This document shows, piece by piece, positions 6,520 to 11,471 of a DNA stretch of 11,471 nt (its first letter is position 1; the number at the start of each line of letters is the position of its first letter). Position numbers and translations under genes: made by a program. The DNA is taken from assembly GCA_900544945.1 (NCBI GenBank), contig UQXG01000072.1:1-11471 (forward strand), in the 5' to 3' direction. The DNA is from an uncultured Eubacteriales bacterium. Lineage in GTDB: Bacteria > Bacillota > Clostridia > Oscillospirales > Oscillospiraceae. The notes under the pieces are model-generated. The model was not told the DNA's origin. It saw nothing but the letters and a program-made list of their open reading frames with translations, and made no database searches.

Positions 6520-6538
6520 CAATTGCCAGTGGCAATTG
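6520..6538. repeat. Inverted repeat CAATTGCC-agt-GGCAATTG
   Basis: Perfect 8-bp arms with a 3-base loop. It sits about 55 bases left of repeat copy B and, with the CTCGCGC/GCGCGAG stem between them, may be part of one larger composite intergenic element. Confidence 0.65.
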
Positions 6539-6593
6539 CTCCATAATGTAAAGGTGGCTCGCGCGTCTCCCGCAAGCGCGAGACGGATGAGGG

Positions 6594-6693
6594 ACTTGCC
6601 TCTCCCTTTGAGAGAGGTGCCGGAGGCGGAGAGGGCTTATTTTACCCTCTCAGTCAGCTTCGCTGCCAGCTCCCCCAAAGGGGGAGCCAAGGG
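6594..6693. repeat. Dispersed four-hairpin repeat, copy B (full)
   Basis: Same order of hairpins as the copy at 3807-3903. Stems are CCTCTC/GAGAGG, GAGAGGG/CCCTCTC, CAGC-ttc-GCTG and a longer GCTCCCCC-aaa-GGGGGAGC. Where the sequences differ, the stems are largely kept (for example GTCAC/GTGAC in copy A against CAGC/GCTG here). It ends in GGGAGCCAAGG like copy A. Confidence 0.85.
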
Positions 6694-6717
6694 AGCGTTC
6701 TTACGATGGTTCTCGGG

Positions 6718-6755
6718 AAAAAAATCGGCTCCCCTTGAAAACCCAAGGGGAGCCG
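6718..6755 (-). terminator. Terminator of the alpha-hydroxy-acid enzyme gene
   Basis: On the minus strand CGGCTCCCCTTG pairs with CAAGGGGAGCCG (6726-6737 with 6744-6755), 12 bp with a 6-base loop, followed by A and seven T (complement of 6718-6724). It starts 16 bases after the stop codon. Confidence 0.92.
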
Positions 6756-6771
6756 ACGGATATTCCATTGT

Positions 6772-7794
6772 TTAACGGACGAAAACCATATCCGGGGTGA
6801 TGTCCTTCAGGCTCTTCGCGCCGCACATGGTCATGGCATCGGACAGTTCCCCGCCGATCTTGTCGATGTAGAGCTTCACGCCTTCCTCGCCGCCGCCGTA
6901 AACCGCGGAAACGAAGGGGCGGGCGATGATCACCGCGTCTGCGCCCATGGCCAGAGCCTTGAACACGTCCACGCCGCTGCGCAGACCGCCGTCCACCAGA
7001 ATCTTCACGCCGCTGCCCTTCAGAGCCTCCACAATGGCCGGAAGCACTTCGGCGGTGGCGGGACACTGGTCCAGAACCCGGCCGCCGTGGTTGCTGACCA
7101 CGATGGCGGCGGCACCGGCCTGCTTGGCCTTCAGAGCGCCCTTGACGGTCATGATGCCCTTGACGATGAAGGGCTTGCCCGCCATCTTGGCGATCTCTGC
7201 CAGCTGCTCCACGGTTTTGCTGCCGGCAGGGGGATTCATGCCCTTCAGGAAGGGCAGACCCGCGCCGTCCACGTCCATGGCCACGGCGAAGCAGTGGGAG
7301 GCGTGTACCAGCTCCATCTTGGCGCTCACAGTCTCCTGGTTCCAGGGCTTCACCGTGGGCACGCCCATGCCCTGACAGGCGGCGATGGCGCTGCATGCGG
7401 ACTTCATCACATCGGCGTTCAGACCGTCGCCGGTGAAGGCGGCAATGCCGTTTTCCGCGCAGGCCTTGACCAGCACGTTGTTGTAGGCCAGGTCGTCGTA
7501 CTTATCGGAGTAGTGCATGGTCACCGCCCCCACAGGGCCGGCGAAGAAGGGGTAGCGGAAGTGCTTTCCGAACAGCTCCAGGGAGGTGTCCGGATCGCCG
7601 CCCTCATGGATGGTGTCCATGTTCACCCGGATGCGCTGCCAGGCGTCGAAATTCCGGATGGCGTTGTCGCCTACGCCCTTGGCGCCGGGGCCGGGAACGT
7701 GGTTGGTGCAGGCACGGCCATTGCACACGGGGCAGGCCTTGCAGTTGGGGCTCATGGCCTGCCGGGCGTTGGCAAGAACTTCGGAATAAGTCAT
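6772..7794 (-). CDS. FMN-dependent alpha-hydroxy-acid oxidizing protein with N-terminal cysteine motif
   Basis: A cytoplasmic flavoenzyme of 340 aa in the FMN-dependent hydroxy-acid dehydrogenase/oxidase family (lactate and glycolate oxidases, LldD), a TIM barrel that oxidises 2-hydroxy acids such as lactate to 2-oxo acids. The active-site block VSNHGGRVLD is at 233-242, with H236 the expected base and R239 the substrate arginine. K212 (VKGI) is a likely FMN contact. LVDGGLRSG (266-274) and GADAVIIARPF (284-294) form the phosphate site. The N-terminus carries C18-x2-C21-x2-C24-x4-C29, absent from classic oxidases. I believe it recurs in clostridial members and may bind a metal or cluster (inference). 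The start at 7794 follows AGGAGG at 8 bases. The frame open to 7911 runs through two terminators and is rejected. It is a single-gene unit with its own promoter and terminator. Substrate unknown. Confidence 0.92.
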   Translation of the reverse strand: MTYSEVLANARQAMSPNCKACPVCNGRACTNHVPGPGAKGVGDNAIRNFDAWQRIRVNMDTIHEGGDPDTSLELFGKHFRYPFFAGPVGAVTMHYSDKYDDLAYNNVLVKACAENGIAAFTGDGLNADVMKSACSAIAACQGMGVPTVKPWNQETVSAKMELVHASHCFAVAMDVDGAGLPFLKGMNPPAGSKTVEQLAEIAKMAGKPFIVKGIMTVKGALKAKQAGAAAIVVSNHGGRVLDQCPATAEVLPAIVEALKGSGVKILVDGGLRSGVDVFKALAMGADAVIIARPFVSAVYGGGEEGVKLYIDKIGGELSDAMTMCGAKSLKDITPDMVFVR

Positions 7795-7824
7795 ATTTGT
7801 TTCCTCCTGAGGAATTTTTCTTTT

Positions 7825-7853
7825 ATCATAGCACGCTTTGTCAGAAAAGTCAC
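7825..7853 (-). promoter_or_regulatory. Putative promoter of the alpha-hydroxy-acid enzyme gene
   Basis: On the minus strand GTGACT (complement of 7848-7853), a 17-base spacer and TATGAT (complement of 7825-7830). The -35 is moderate and the -10 differs from consensus at one base. It lies just after the tandem terminators, as expected for an independent unit. Confidence 0.6.
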
Positions 7854-7863
7854 GTCCCATAAG

Positions 7864-7885
7864 AAAAAATGTCCCCTGGCGGGAC
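7864..7885 (-). terminator. Second, weaker terminator in tandem
   Basis: On the minus strand GTCCC-gccag-GGGAC (7871-7885) is followed by ATTTTTT (complement of 7864-7870). The 5-bp stem is short. It directly follows the stronger terminator and probably acts as a backup. Confidence 0.55.
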
Positions 7886-7886
7886 G

Positions 7887-7918
7887 AAAAAAGGCTCCCC
7901 TTGGTGACCAAGGGGAGC
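7887..7918 (-). terminator. Terminator of the sugar ABC importer operon
   Basis: On the minus strand GCTCCCCTTGG pairs perfectly with CCAAGGGGAGC (7894-7904 with 7908-7918), 11 bp with a 3-base loop, then C and six T (complement of 7887-7892). It lies about 110 bases after the last permease stop and before the next gene's promoter. Its stem is nearly the same as that of the terminator at 6718-6755. Confidence 0.9.
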
Positions 7919-7983
7919 TATCATGACCGTCTCACGCAAGGCCATGACTGAGGAGATCAGAACTTTTCATTTTGACAATCCCC

Positions 7984-8024
7984 CAGTCAGCTTCGCTGCC
8001 AGCCCCCTTTGCACAAGGGGGCCA
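7984..8024. repeat. Dispersed hairpin repeat, copy C (right half only)
   Basis: CAGTCAGCTTCGCTGCCAGC matches copy B exactly and is followed by a diverged last hairpin (GCCCCCTT-tgcac-AAGGGGGC). The first two hairpins are missing. On the plus strand the hairpin runs into six T (8025-8030), but no plus-strand gene precedes it. On the minus strand it forms in the 3' tail of the ABC operon, without a T-tract. Confidence 0.7.
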
Positions 8025-8028
8025 TTTT

Positions 8029-8889
8029 TTAGCCCTTGACGCCGCCGGCGGTGAGGCCGCTGGTCAGGTTCTTCTCGATGGACATGAACAGGATGACAAC
8101 GGGGATGATGGCAAAGATGGAGGCGGCAAACAGGTACTGCCACTCGATGATGTTGTAGCCGTTGAAGATGTTGATGCCCACGGTCAGAGGCTTGATGGTC
8201 TCGGTGGAGATCAGGCACAGAGCCACGGTGTACTCGTTCCAGGCGTTGATGAAAATGAAGATCAGGGTGGTGACGATGCCGGGGGCAGCCACGGGCAGCA
8301 GCACCTTGAACATGGCCTGAATCCGGTTGCAGCCATCGATGGTGGCGGCCTGCTCCATCTCCGCGGAGATGGACAGGAAGGTACCCCGGAGCAGCCAGAT
8401 GGTGAAGGCCTGGTTGAAGGCAGCGTTGATGAAGATCAGACCGAGCAAGGAGTTCGTCAGGTTCAGTACCTGCATGACCTTGTAGATGCCGATCAGCAGC
8501 ACCACGGGAGCGAACATCTGGGAGACGATGATGAAGCCCAGGAAGGCGGTCTGCCCCTTGAACCGCATCCGAGCCAGGGCATAGGCTGCGGGAATGCCGC
8601 AGACCATGGCGATGGCGGTGGAACCGGCGGCAATGATGACGGAGTTGACCATGTACTTGGCCATGGGTGCTTTGACCCAGATGTCAGCGAAGTTAGACCA
8701 CAGGGCTTTGACGGGGAAGAGTCTGCCGTCCATGGCAAAAATCTCATTGCGGCTTTTCAGAGCGGTGGTAAACATCACGAAATAAGGATAGAGAATGAAC
8801 AGGCTGATGAGCACCACCACGAAGTACAATAGAATTCGGCTCAGGAGCTTGCCCCAGTTGATGCGGGAGGATTCCAGGGTCATAATCAT
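8029..8889 (-). CDS. Carbohydrate ABC transporter permease, MalG/UgpE-like
   Basis: The second inner-membrane permease (286 aa, usual length, about six helices) of an importer for a sugar or sugar-like solute. It pairs with the upstream permease. It has an N-terminal helix at 18-40 ending in LYPYFVMF and the typical TTALKSRNEIF (41-51). The EAA loop that docks on the ATPase spans about 177-204 (EMEQAATIDGCNRIQ ... LLPVAAPG). FINAWNEYTVAL (213-224) is the conserved motif of this subfamily. The ATG at 8889 overlaps the upstream TGA as ATGA, a sign of translational coupling. A second ATG at 8883, better spaced from the GGAG, would remove two residues. It is the last gene of the operon. No ATPase gene follows. 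Confidence 0.94.
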   Translation of the reverse strand: MIMTLESSRINWGKLLSRILLYFVVVLISLFILYPYFVMFTTALKSRNEIFAMDGRLFPVKALWSNFADIWVKAPMAKYMVNSVIIAAGSTAIAMVCGIPAAYALARMRFKGQTAFLGFIIVSQMFAPVVLLIGIYKVMQVLNLTNSLLGLIFINAAFNQAFTIWLLRGTFLSISAEMEQAATIDGCNRIQAMFKVLLPVAAPGIVTTLIFIFINAWNEYTVALCLISTETIKPLTVGINIFNGYNIIEWQYLFAASIFAIIPVVILFMSIEKNLTSGLTAGGVKG

Positions 8890-9773
8890 TCATCTCCTTT
8901 CTTCAGAGTGGAAACCATGTAGCAGCTGGCGCACACCAGCAGAATGAGGAAGCCGATGACGGATACCGCGGCGGCTTCGCCTTGCTTACCGTTGTAGAAG
9001 GCCAGCTTGTAGAGGTAGGTGACCAGGGTGTCGGTGCGGCTGGCGGGGTCGCCCTTGGTGATGGTCCAGACGATGGGGAAGGAGTTGAACACATAGATGA
9101 TGTTCAGCACCGTAGCCACGGTCAGGCTGGGCTTGACCAGGGGCAGGGTGATGTGGAACAGCTTCTGCCAGTAGTTGGCACCGTCCACGGTGGCCGCTTC
9201 ATACAGGGCACTGTCGATGCTCTGCAGGCCGGACAGGGCGGTGAAGCAGACGAAGGGAATGGTGACGAAAATACCGCAGGCGATTTCCCAGGCGAAGTAG
9301 GCCTCCGGGGTAGGCGTCCAGTTCACATTCTGCTGAATAATGCCCAGGGTTTTCAGCAGGGTGTTCAGGGCACCGTAGTCGGTGTTGATGATGAACTTCC
9401 AGGCAGAGGCCTGAATGACCAGGGTGGTTGCCCAGGGGAAGACAACGATGGCTCGGGCGATTTTCCGCCCCTTGAATTCATTGTTCAGCAGCAGCGCCAG
9501 AATGAAGCCCAGCACCGTGGACAGCACCACGACCAGAATGGTCCAGACGATGGTATTTTTCAGAACCATGGCAAATTTGGCACTTTCCAGCACCTTCTGG
9601 AAATTCTTGAAGCCATAGAAGCCCTTGATGAGGCCGGCCTTTGTGACCTGACTGAAGGCCATGCGGAAGACGAAGCCGATGGGAATGACAATGAAAATTG
9701 CCATCAGGATGACGCTGGGCAGAATCCACAGGTAGGGTTCTGCCGTGCTTTGCAGCTTGTACGGTTTTTTCAT
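8886..9773 (-). CDS. Carbohydrate ABC transporter permease, MalF/UgpA-like
   Basis: The first inner-membrane permease of the importer (295 aa, about six helices). The N-terminal AEPYLWILPSVILMAIFIVI (11-30) is the standard first helix of the MalF-like sugar permeases in Firmicutes, which lack the long periplasmic loop of E. coli MalF. The EAA loop is at 191-215 (YEAATVDGANYWQKLFHITL, then PLVKP). FNSFPIVWTITKGDP (229-243) is typical of the family. The start at 9773 (MKKPYKL) follows GGGGG at about 11 bases. The frame open to 9836 has no ribosome binding site for its first ATG. It is coupled to the MalG-like gene by a 4-base ATGA overlap, and separated from the binding-protein gene by 229 bases with a very stable hairpin. 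Confidence 0.94.
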   Translation of the reverse strand: MKKPYKLQSTAEPYLWILPSVILMAIFIVIPIGFVFRMAFSQVTKAGLIKGFYGFKNFQKVLESAKFAMVLKNTIVWTILVVVLSTVLGFILALLLNNEFKGRKIARAIVVFPWATTLVIQASAWKFIINTDYGALNTLLKTLGIIQQNVNWTPTPEAYFAWEIACGIFVTIPFVCFTALSGLQSIDSALYEAATVDGANYWQKLFHITLPLVKPSLTVATVLNIIYVFNSFPIVWTITKGDPASRTDTLVTYLYKLAFYNGKQGEAAAVSVIGFLILLVCASCYMVSTLKKGDE

Positions 9774-10002
9774 GTTGGATGGTACCCCCTTTGATATGCA
9801 GCCGCTTTCAAAACGCGGCTTCTCGTGCGGCAGCACTTTGAAAAAGGCTGCATGGAAGACAGACCGGAATTCCCCGGGTCACCGGACTTGGCGGAAAACA
9901 CGCGCGCTTGCCGATTGCGCGGCACTTTTGAGACGGACAGTGGGCCGGGCCAAAGCCCGGCCCACTGGAATGCTAGGTTACAGCGGTGTCGGTTGTGGGA
10001 AA
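9774..10002 (-). other. Spacer between binding-protein and permease genes
   Basis: 229 bases with no gene. It contains the 13-bp hairpin at 9938-9967 and weaker GC-rich stems (GCGCGC...GCGC near 9901-9922, GCCGC...GCGGC near 9800). I see no convincing new promoter, so the permeases are probably read through from the operon promoter at reduced level. Confidence 0.6.
9938..9967 (-). promoter_or_regulatory. GC-rich intercistronic hairpin in the ABC operon
   Basis: A perfect 13-bp stem (CAGTGGGCCGGGC with GCCCGGCCCACTG, 9938-9950 and 9955-9967) with a 4-base loop, 36 bases after the binding-protein stop. It has no T-tract, so it is not a standard terminator. Such hairpins after binding-protein genes are known to protect the upstream message from 3' decay, so that the binding protein outnumbers the permeases. 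Confidence 0.75.
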
Positions 10003-11286
10003 TTAACCGGCGATCTCGGACTGGAGGTTATCCAGCAGCTCCTGAACGTTGCCGCCCAGCAGAGCCTGCTGCTCCACATCGATGACACCCTGCTTCACGT
10101 CAGCCCACTCGGCCTTGGCGGTGGGGTAGAACTTAGCGGAGCCAACGATGTCGATCCAGGCGCCCATGGCGGAGTCGGCAGCGGCGCAGGCCTCACCACC
10201 GGCGGTGGTAGCGGGCAGGAAGCCCTCCATCAGAACCCACTCGGAGTAGGGCTCATCGTCGTAGAAAGCGTCAACAACAGTGGTGATGGCAGCCATGGTG
10301 GCGTCGTCCTGGCTGTTGTCGAAGCACATGATCCGGTCCATAACACCGGCGGAGACGGAGGTGCCGGAGTTGTTGGGGATAGCGGCGAAGCCGTAGTTCA
10401 CACCGGCCTCACCGGCCTGGCTGGACAGTGCGTTGGGGGCGATCATCATGGCCAGCTTGCCGGCGCAGAACAGATCCTGCAGGGTGTAGCGGGTCTCGTT
10501 GGCGGGGTCGGAGTTGGTCAGGCCTTCCTTGACCAGGCCGATCTCATACTCAACAGCGGCCACGTTCTCGGCAGAGTTCAGAGTCCAGTTGCCCTCGGCG
10601 TCAACAAAGTCGCCGCCGTTGTTCCAGGTGTAGTAGGCGAAAGCGGCCTGGCCTTCGTCAGTGGTCATGTCGATACCCCAGGGGTACACATCGGGGCACT
10701 TCTCCTTGATGGTCTTGCAGGCGGCGGTCAGCTCGTCCCAGGTGGTGGGGACTTCCACACCGGCCTGCTCCAGGATGTCCTTATTGTAGTACATAGCACG
10801 GGCGGAAGCCAGATCGGGCACAGCCCACACGGTGCCGTCCACAACGGACTGATCCAGGAAAGCCTGGTAGAACTTGGCGTAGGTCTCGGCAGAGCACCAC
10901 TCCTCGGCGGGCAGCAGCAGGCCGTCAGCCTGGTAGTCGGCGAACACGTCGATGTTCAGCAGGTCAGGAGCCTGGCCGTTGGCGATCCGGGTGTTGACCA
11001 CGGTGTAGATGTCGTTCCAGGAAACGCAGTCCACAACCAGGTCAATGCTGTCGTTGGCGGCCTCGAACTTCTTCTCGAAGTCAGCCCACCAGTCGGCGGT
11101 CTTGGGGCCGTACTGTGCGGCAATCATGGTAACGGTGGTCTTCTCACCGTCGGCGGCGGGAGCGGCCTGGGTGGCGGGAGCGTCGGCCTTGGGAGCCTCG
11201 GTGGCAGCGGGGGCAGCATTTCCGCCGCAGGCGACCAGGGTCAGAGCCATGGCCAGAACCAGCAGCAGGGAGATAATCTTCTTCAT
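10003..11286 (-). CDS. Carbohydrate ABC transporter substrate-binding lipoprotein
   Basis: A 427-aa extracytoplasmic solute-binding protein of the family 1 sugar type (MalE/UgpB-like), anchored by lipid and feeding the two permeases downstream. The signal peptide is MKKIISLLLVLAMALTLVAC, with lipobox LVAC and lipidated C20. It is followed by an Ala/Pro-rich linker (21-48). The mature domain opens with TVTMIAAQYG (51-60). The segment NGQAPDLLNIDVFADY (103-118) is typical of the fold, in which the binding cleft sees the ligand. ATG at 11286 follows GGAGG at 7 bases. The frame open to 11448 adds 54 residues without a ribosome binding site and is rejected. It is the first gene of the operon, promoter at 11378-11405. 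The sugar bound (mono- or oligosaccharide, or glycerol-phosphate-like) cannot be told from sequence. Confidence 0.95.
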   Translation of the reverse strand: MKKIISLLLVLAMALTLVACGGNAAPAATEAPKADAPATQAAPAADGEKTTVTMIAAQYGPKTADWWADFEKKFEAANDSIDLVVDCVSWNDIYTVVNTRIANGQAPDLLNIDVFADYQADGLLLPAEEWCSAETYAKFYQAFLDQSVVDGTVWAVPDLASARAMYYNKDILEQAGVEVPTTWDELTAACKTIKEKCPDVYPWGIDMTTDEGQAAFAYYTWNNGGDFVDAEGNWTLNSAENVAAVEYEIGLVKEGLTNSDPANETRYTLQDLFCAGKLAMMIAPNALSSQAGEAGVNYGFAAIPNNSGTSVSAGVMDRIMCFDNSQDDATMAAITTVVDAFYDDEPYSEWVLMEGFLPATTAGGEACAAADSAMGAWIDIVGSAKFYPTAKAEWADVKQGVIDVEQQALLGGNVQELLDNLQSEIAG

Positions 11287-11321
11287 CGTGTTTCCTCCAT
11301 TGTAATTAAGTATGCAATCAA

Positions 11322-11336
11322 CAGTGCTATGCACTG
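11322..11336. promoter_or_regulatory. Inverted repeat CAGTGC-tat-GCACTG in the ABC operon leader
   Basis: A perfect 6-bp inverted repeat with a 3-base centre lies in the untranslated leader, about 35 to 50 bases after the expected transcript start and 36 before the ATG. This placement suits an operator for a sugar-responsive repressor or a small leader hairpin. No regulator gene is in the window to match it. Confidence 0.45.
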
Positions 11337-11377
11337 ATAATGCCGAACCGGATTTGTCTTTTTCTATCCTTACCCCT

Positions 11378-11405
11378 AGTATACAGGAAAAAAACGAGAA
11401 GTCAA
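11378..11405 (-). promoter_or_regulatory. Promoter of the sugar ABC importer operon
   Basis: On the minus strand TTGACT (complement of 11400-11405), a 16-base spacer containing a seven-base T-run, and TATACT (complement of 11378-11383). The expected leader is about 85 bases. Confidence 0.75.
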
Positions 11406-11471
11406 TGAAAAATCGCCGGAAACTACTGGAAGAACAACTGAACCTCAAAAAGACCTTGCAGAAGAAAGGCT
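11405..11471 (+). CDS. Possible 5' end of a plus-strand gene at the window edge
   Basis: An ATG at 11405 opens 22 codons that run out of the window: MKNRRKLLEEQLNLKKTLQK and beyond, a charged, helix-forming start. The ribosome binding site is weak (GAG 6 bases before; AGGAAA is about 14 bases away). The ATG overlaps the -35 of the divergent ABC promoter, which would be unusual. It may be the start of a divergent gene or simply an open frame in intergenic DNA. I do not recognise it. Confidence 0.3.
   Translation, partial: MKNRRKLLEEQLNLKKTLQKKG

Larger units (their letters stand above)
6273..6771. other. Repeat-rich intergenic region, no gene
   Basis: About 500 bases without a credible gene. 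In order it has the cstA-operon promoter (6329-6357), two palindromes (6439-6452 and 6520-6538), a CTCGCGC/GCGCGAG stem near 6558-6582, a full copy of the four-hairpin repeat (6594-6693) and the terminator of the hydroxy-acid enzyme gene (6718-6755). The open frames crossing it pass through repeats and look like no protein. Confidence 0.8.

Noticed and set aside
6428..6775. 115-aa plus-strand open frame in the intergenic region.
   Set aside because: It runs through palindromes, the hairpin repeat and a terminator. It is not a protein gene.
3807..8024. CRISPR-like array from the repeated units.
   Set aside because: Three copies far apart, not evenly spaced, each internally palindromic over about 100 bases, and no cas genes.
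9745..11337. 530-aa plus-strand open frame antisense to the binding-protein gene.
   Set aside because: Low-complexity Gly/Val/Leu translation without a ribosome binding site or family motif, lying over a clear lipoprotein gene.

Overview
The window looks like chromosome from a gut-type Firmicute of class Clostridia, most likely Oscillospiraceae/Ruminococcaceae-like. This is inferred from the GC-rich coding sequence, strong AGGAGG-type ribosome binding sites, TTGACA/TATAAT-type promoters, many intrinsic terminators, and a dispersed multi-hairpin repeat (CTTGCCTCTCCC ... GGGAGCCAAGG) of a kind I associate with that group. No species can be named. Seven of the eight complete genes lie on the minus strand.

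Layout, left to right. Position 1-15 holds the first codons of a minus-strand gene that leaves the window. Next is an M20-family amidohydrolase (minus, 186-1355). A divergent regulatory region follows (1356-1733) with two promoters facing away from each other and an unassigned hairpin plus terminator between them. Then come an adenine-type phosphoribosyltransferase (plus, 1734-2288) and a convergent MATE efflux transporter (minus, 2337-3689, GTG start). After a repeat-bearing spacer there is a two-gene operon: a 172-aa protein of unknown function followed by a CstA-family carbon starvation/pyruvate-type transporter (minus, 6272 to 4001). A second repeat-rich spacer (6273-6771) precedes a single-gene unit for an FMN-dependent alpha-hydroxy-acid oxidizing protein with an N-terminal four-cysteine motif (minus, 6772-7794), with near-identical terminator hairpins on both sides. 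The right end is a carbohydrate-type ABC importer operon (minus, 11286 to 8029): lipoprotein binding protein, MalF-like permease, MalG-like permease. It has no ATPase gene. Its promoter is visible at 11378-11405. A short plus-strand reading frame may begin at the right edge.

Together the genes suggest an anaerobe or fermenter handling sugars (ABC importer), small organic acids (CstA-type carrier, hydroxy-acid oxidizing enzyme), purine salvage (phosphoribosyltransferase) and acylated amino acids or peptides (M20 hydrolase). These are separate transcription units, not one pathway.

I see no phage, CRISPR, toxin-antitoxin or defence system, no insertion sequence and no RNA gene I can name. The most useful open questions are the structured non-coding element at 1511-1624, the four-hairpin repeat family (with paired changes between copies), the unknown partner gene of cstA, and the cysteine motif of the hydroxy-acid enzyme.
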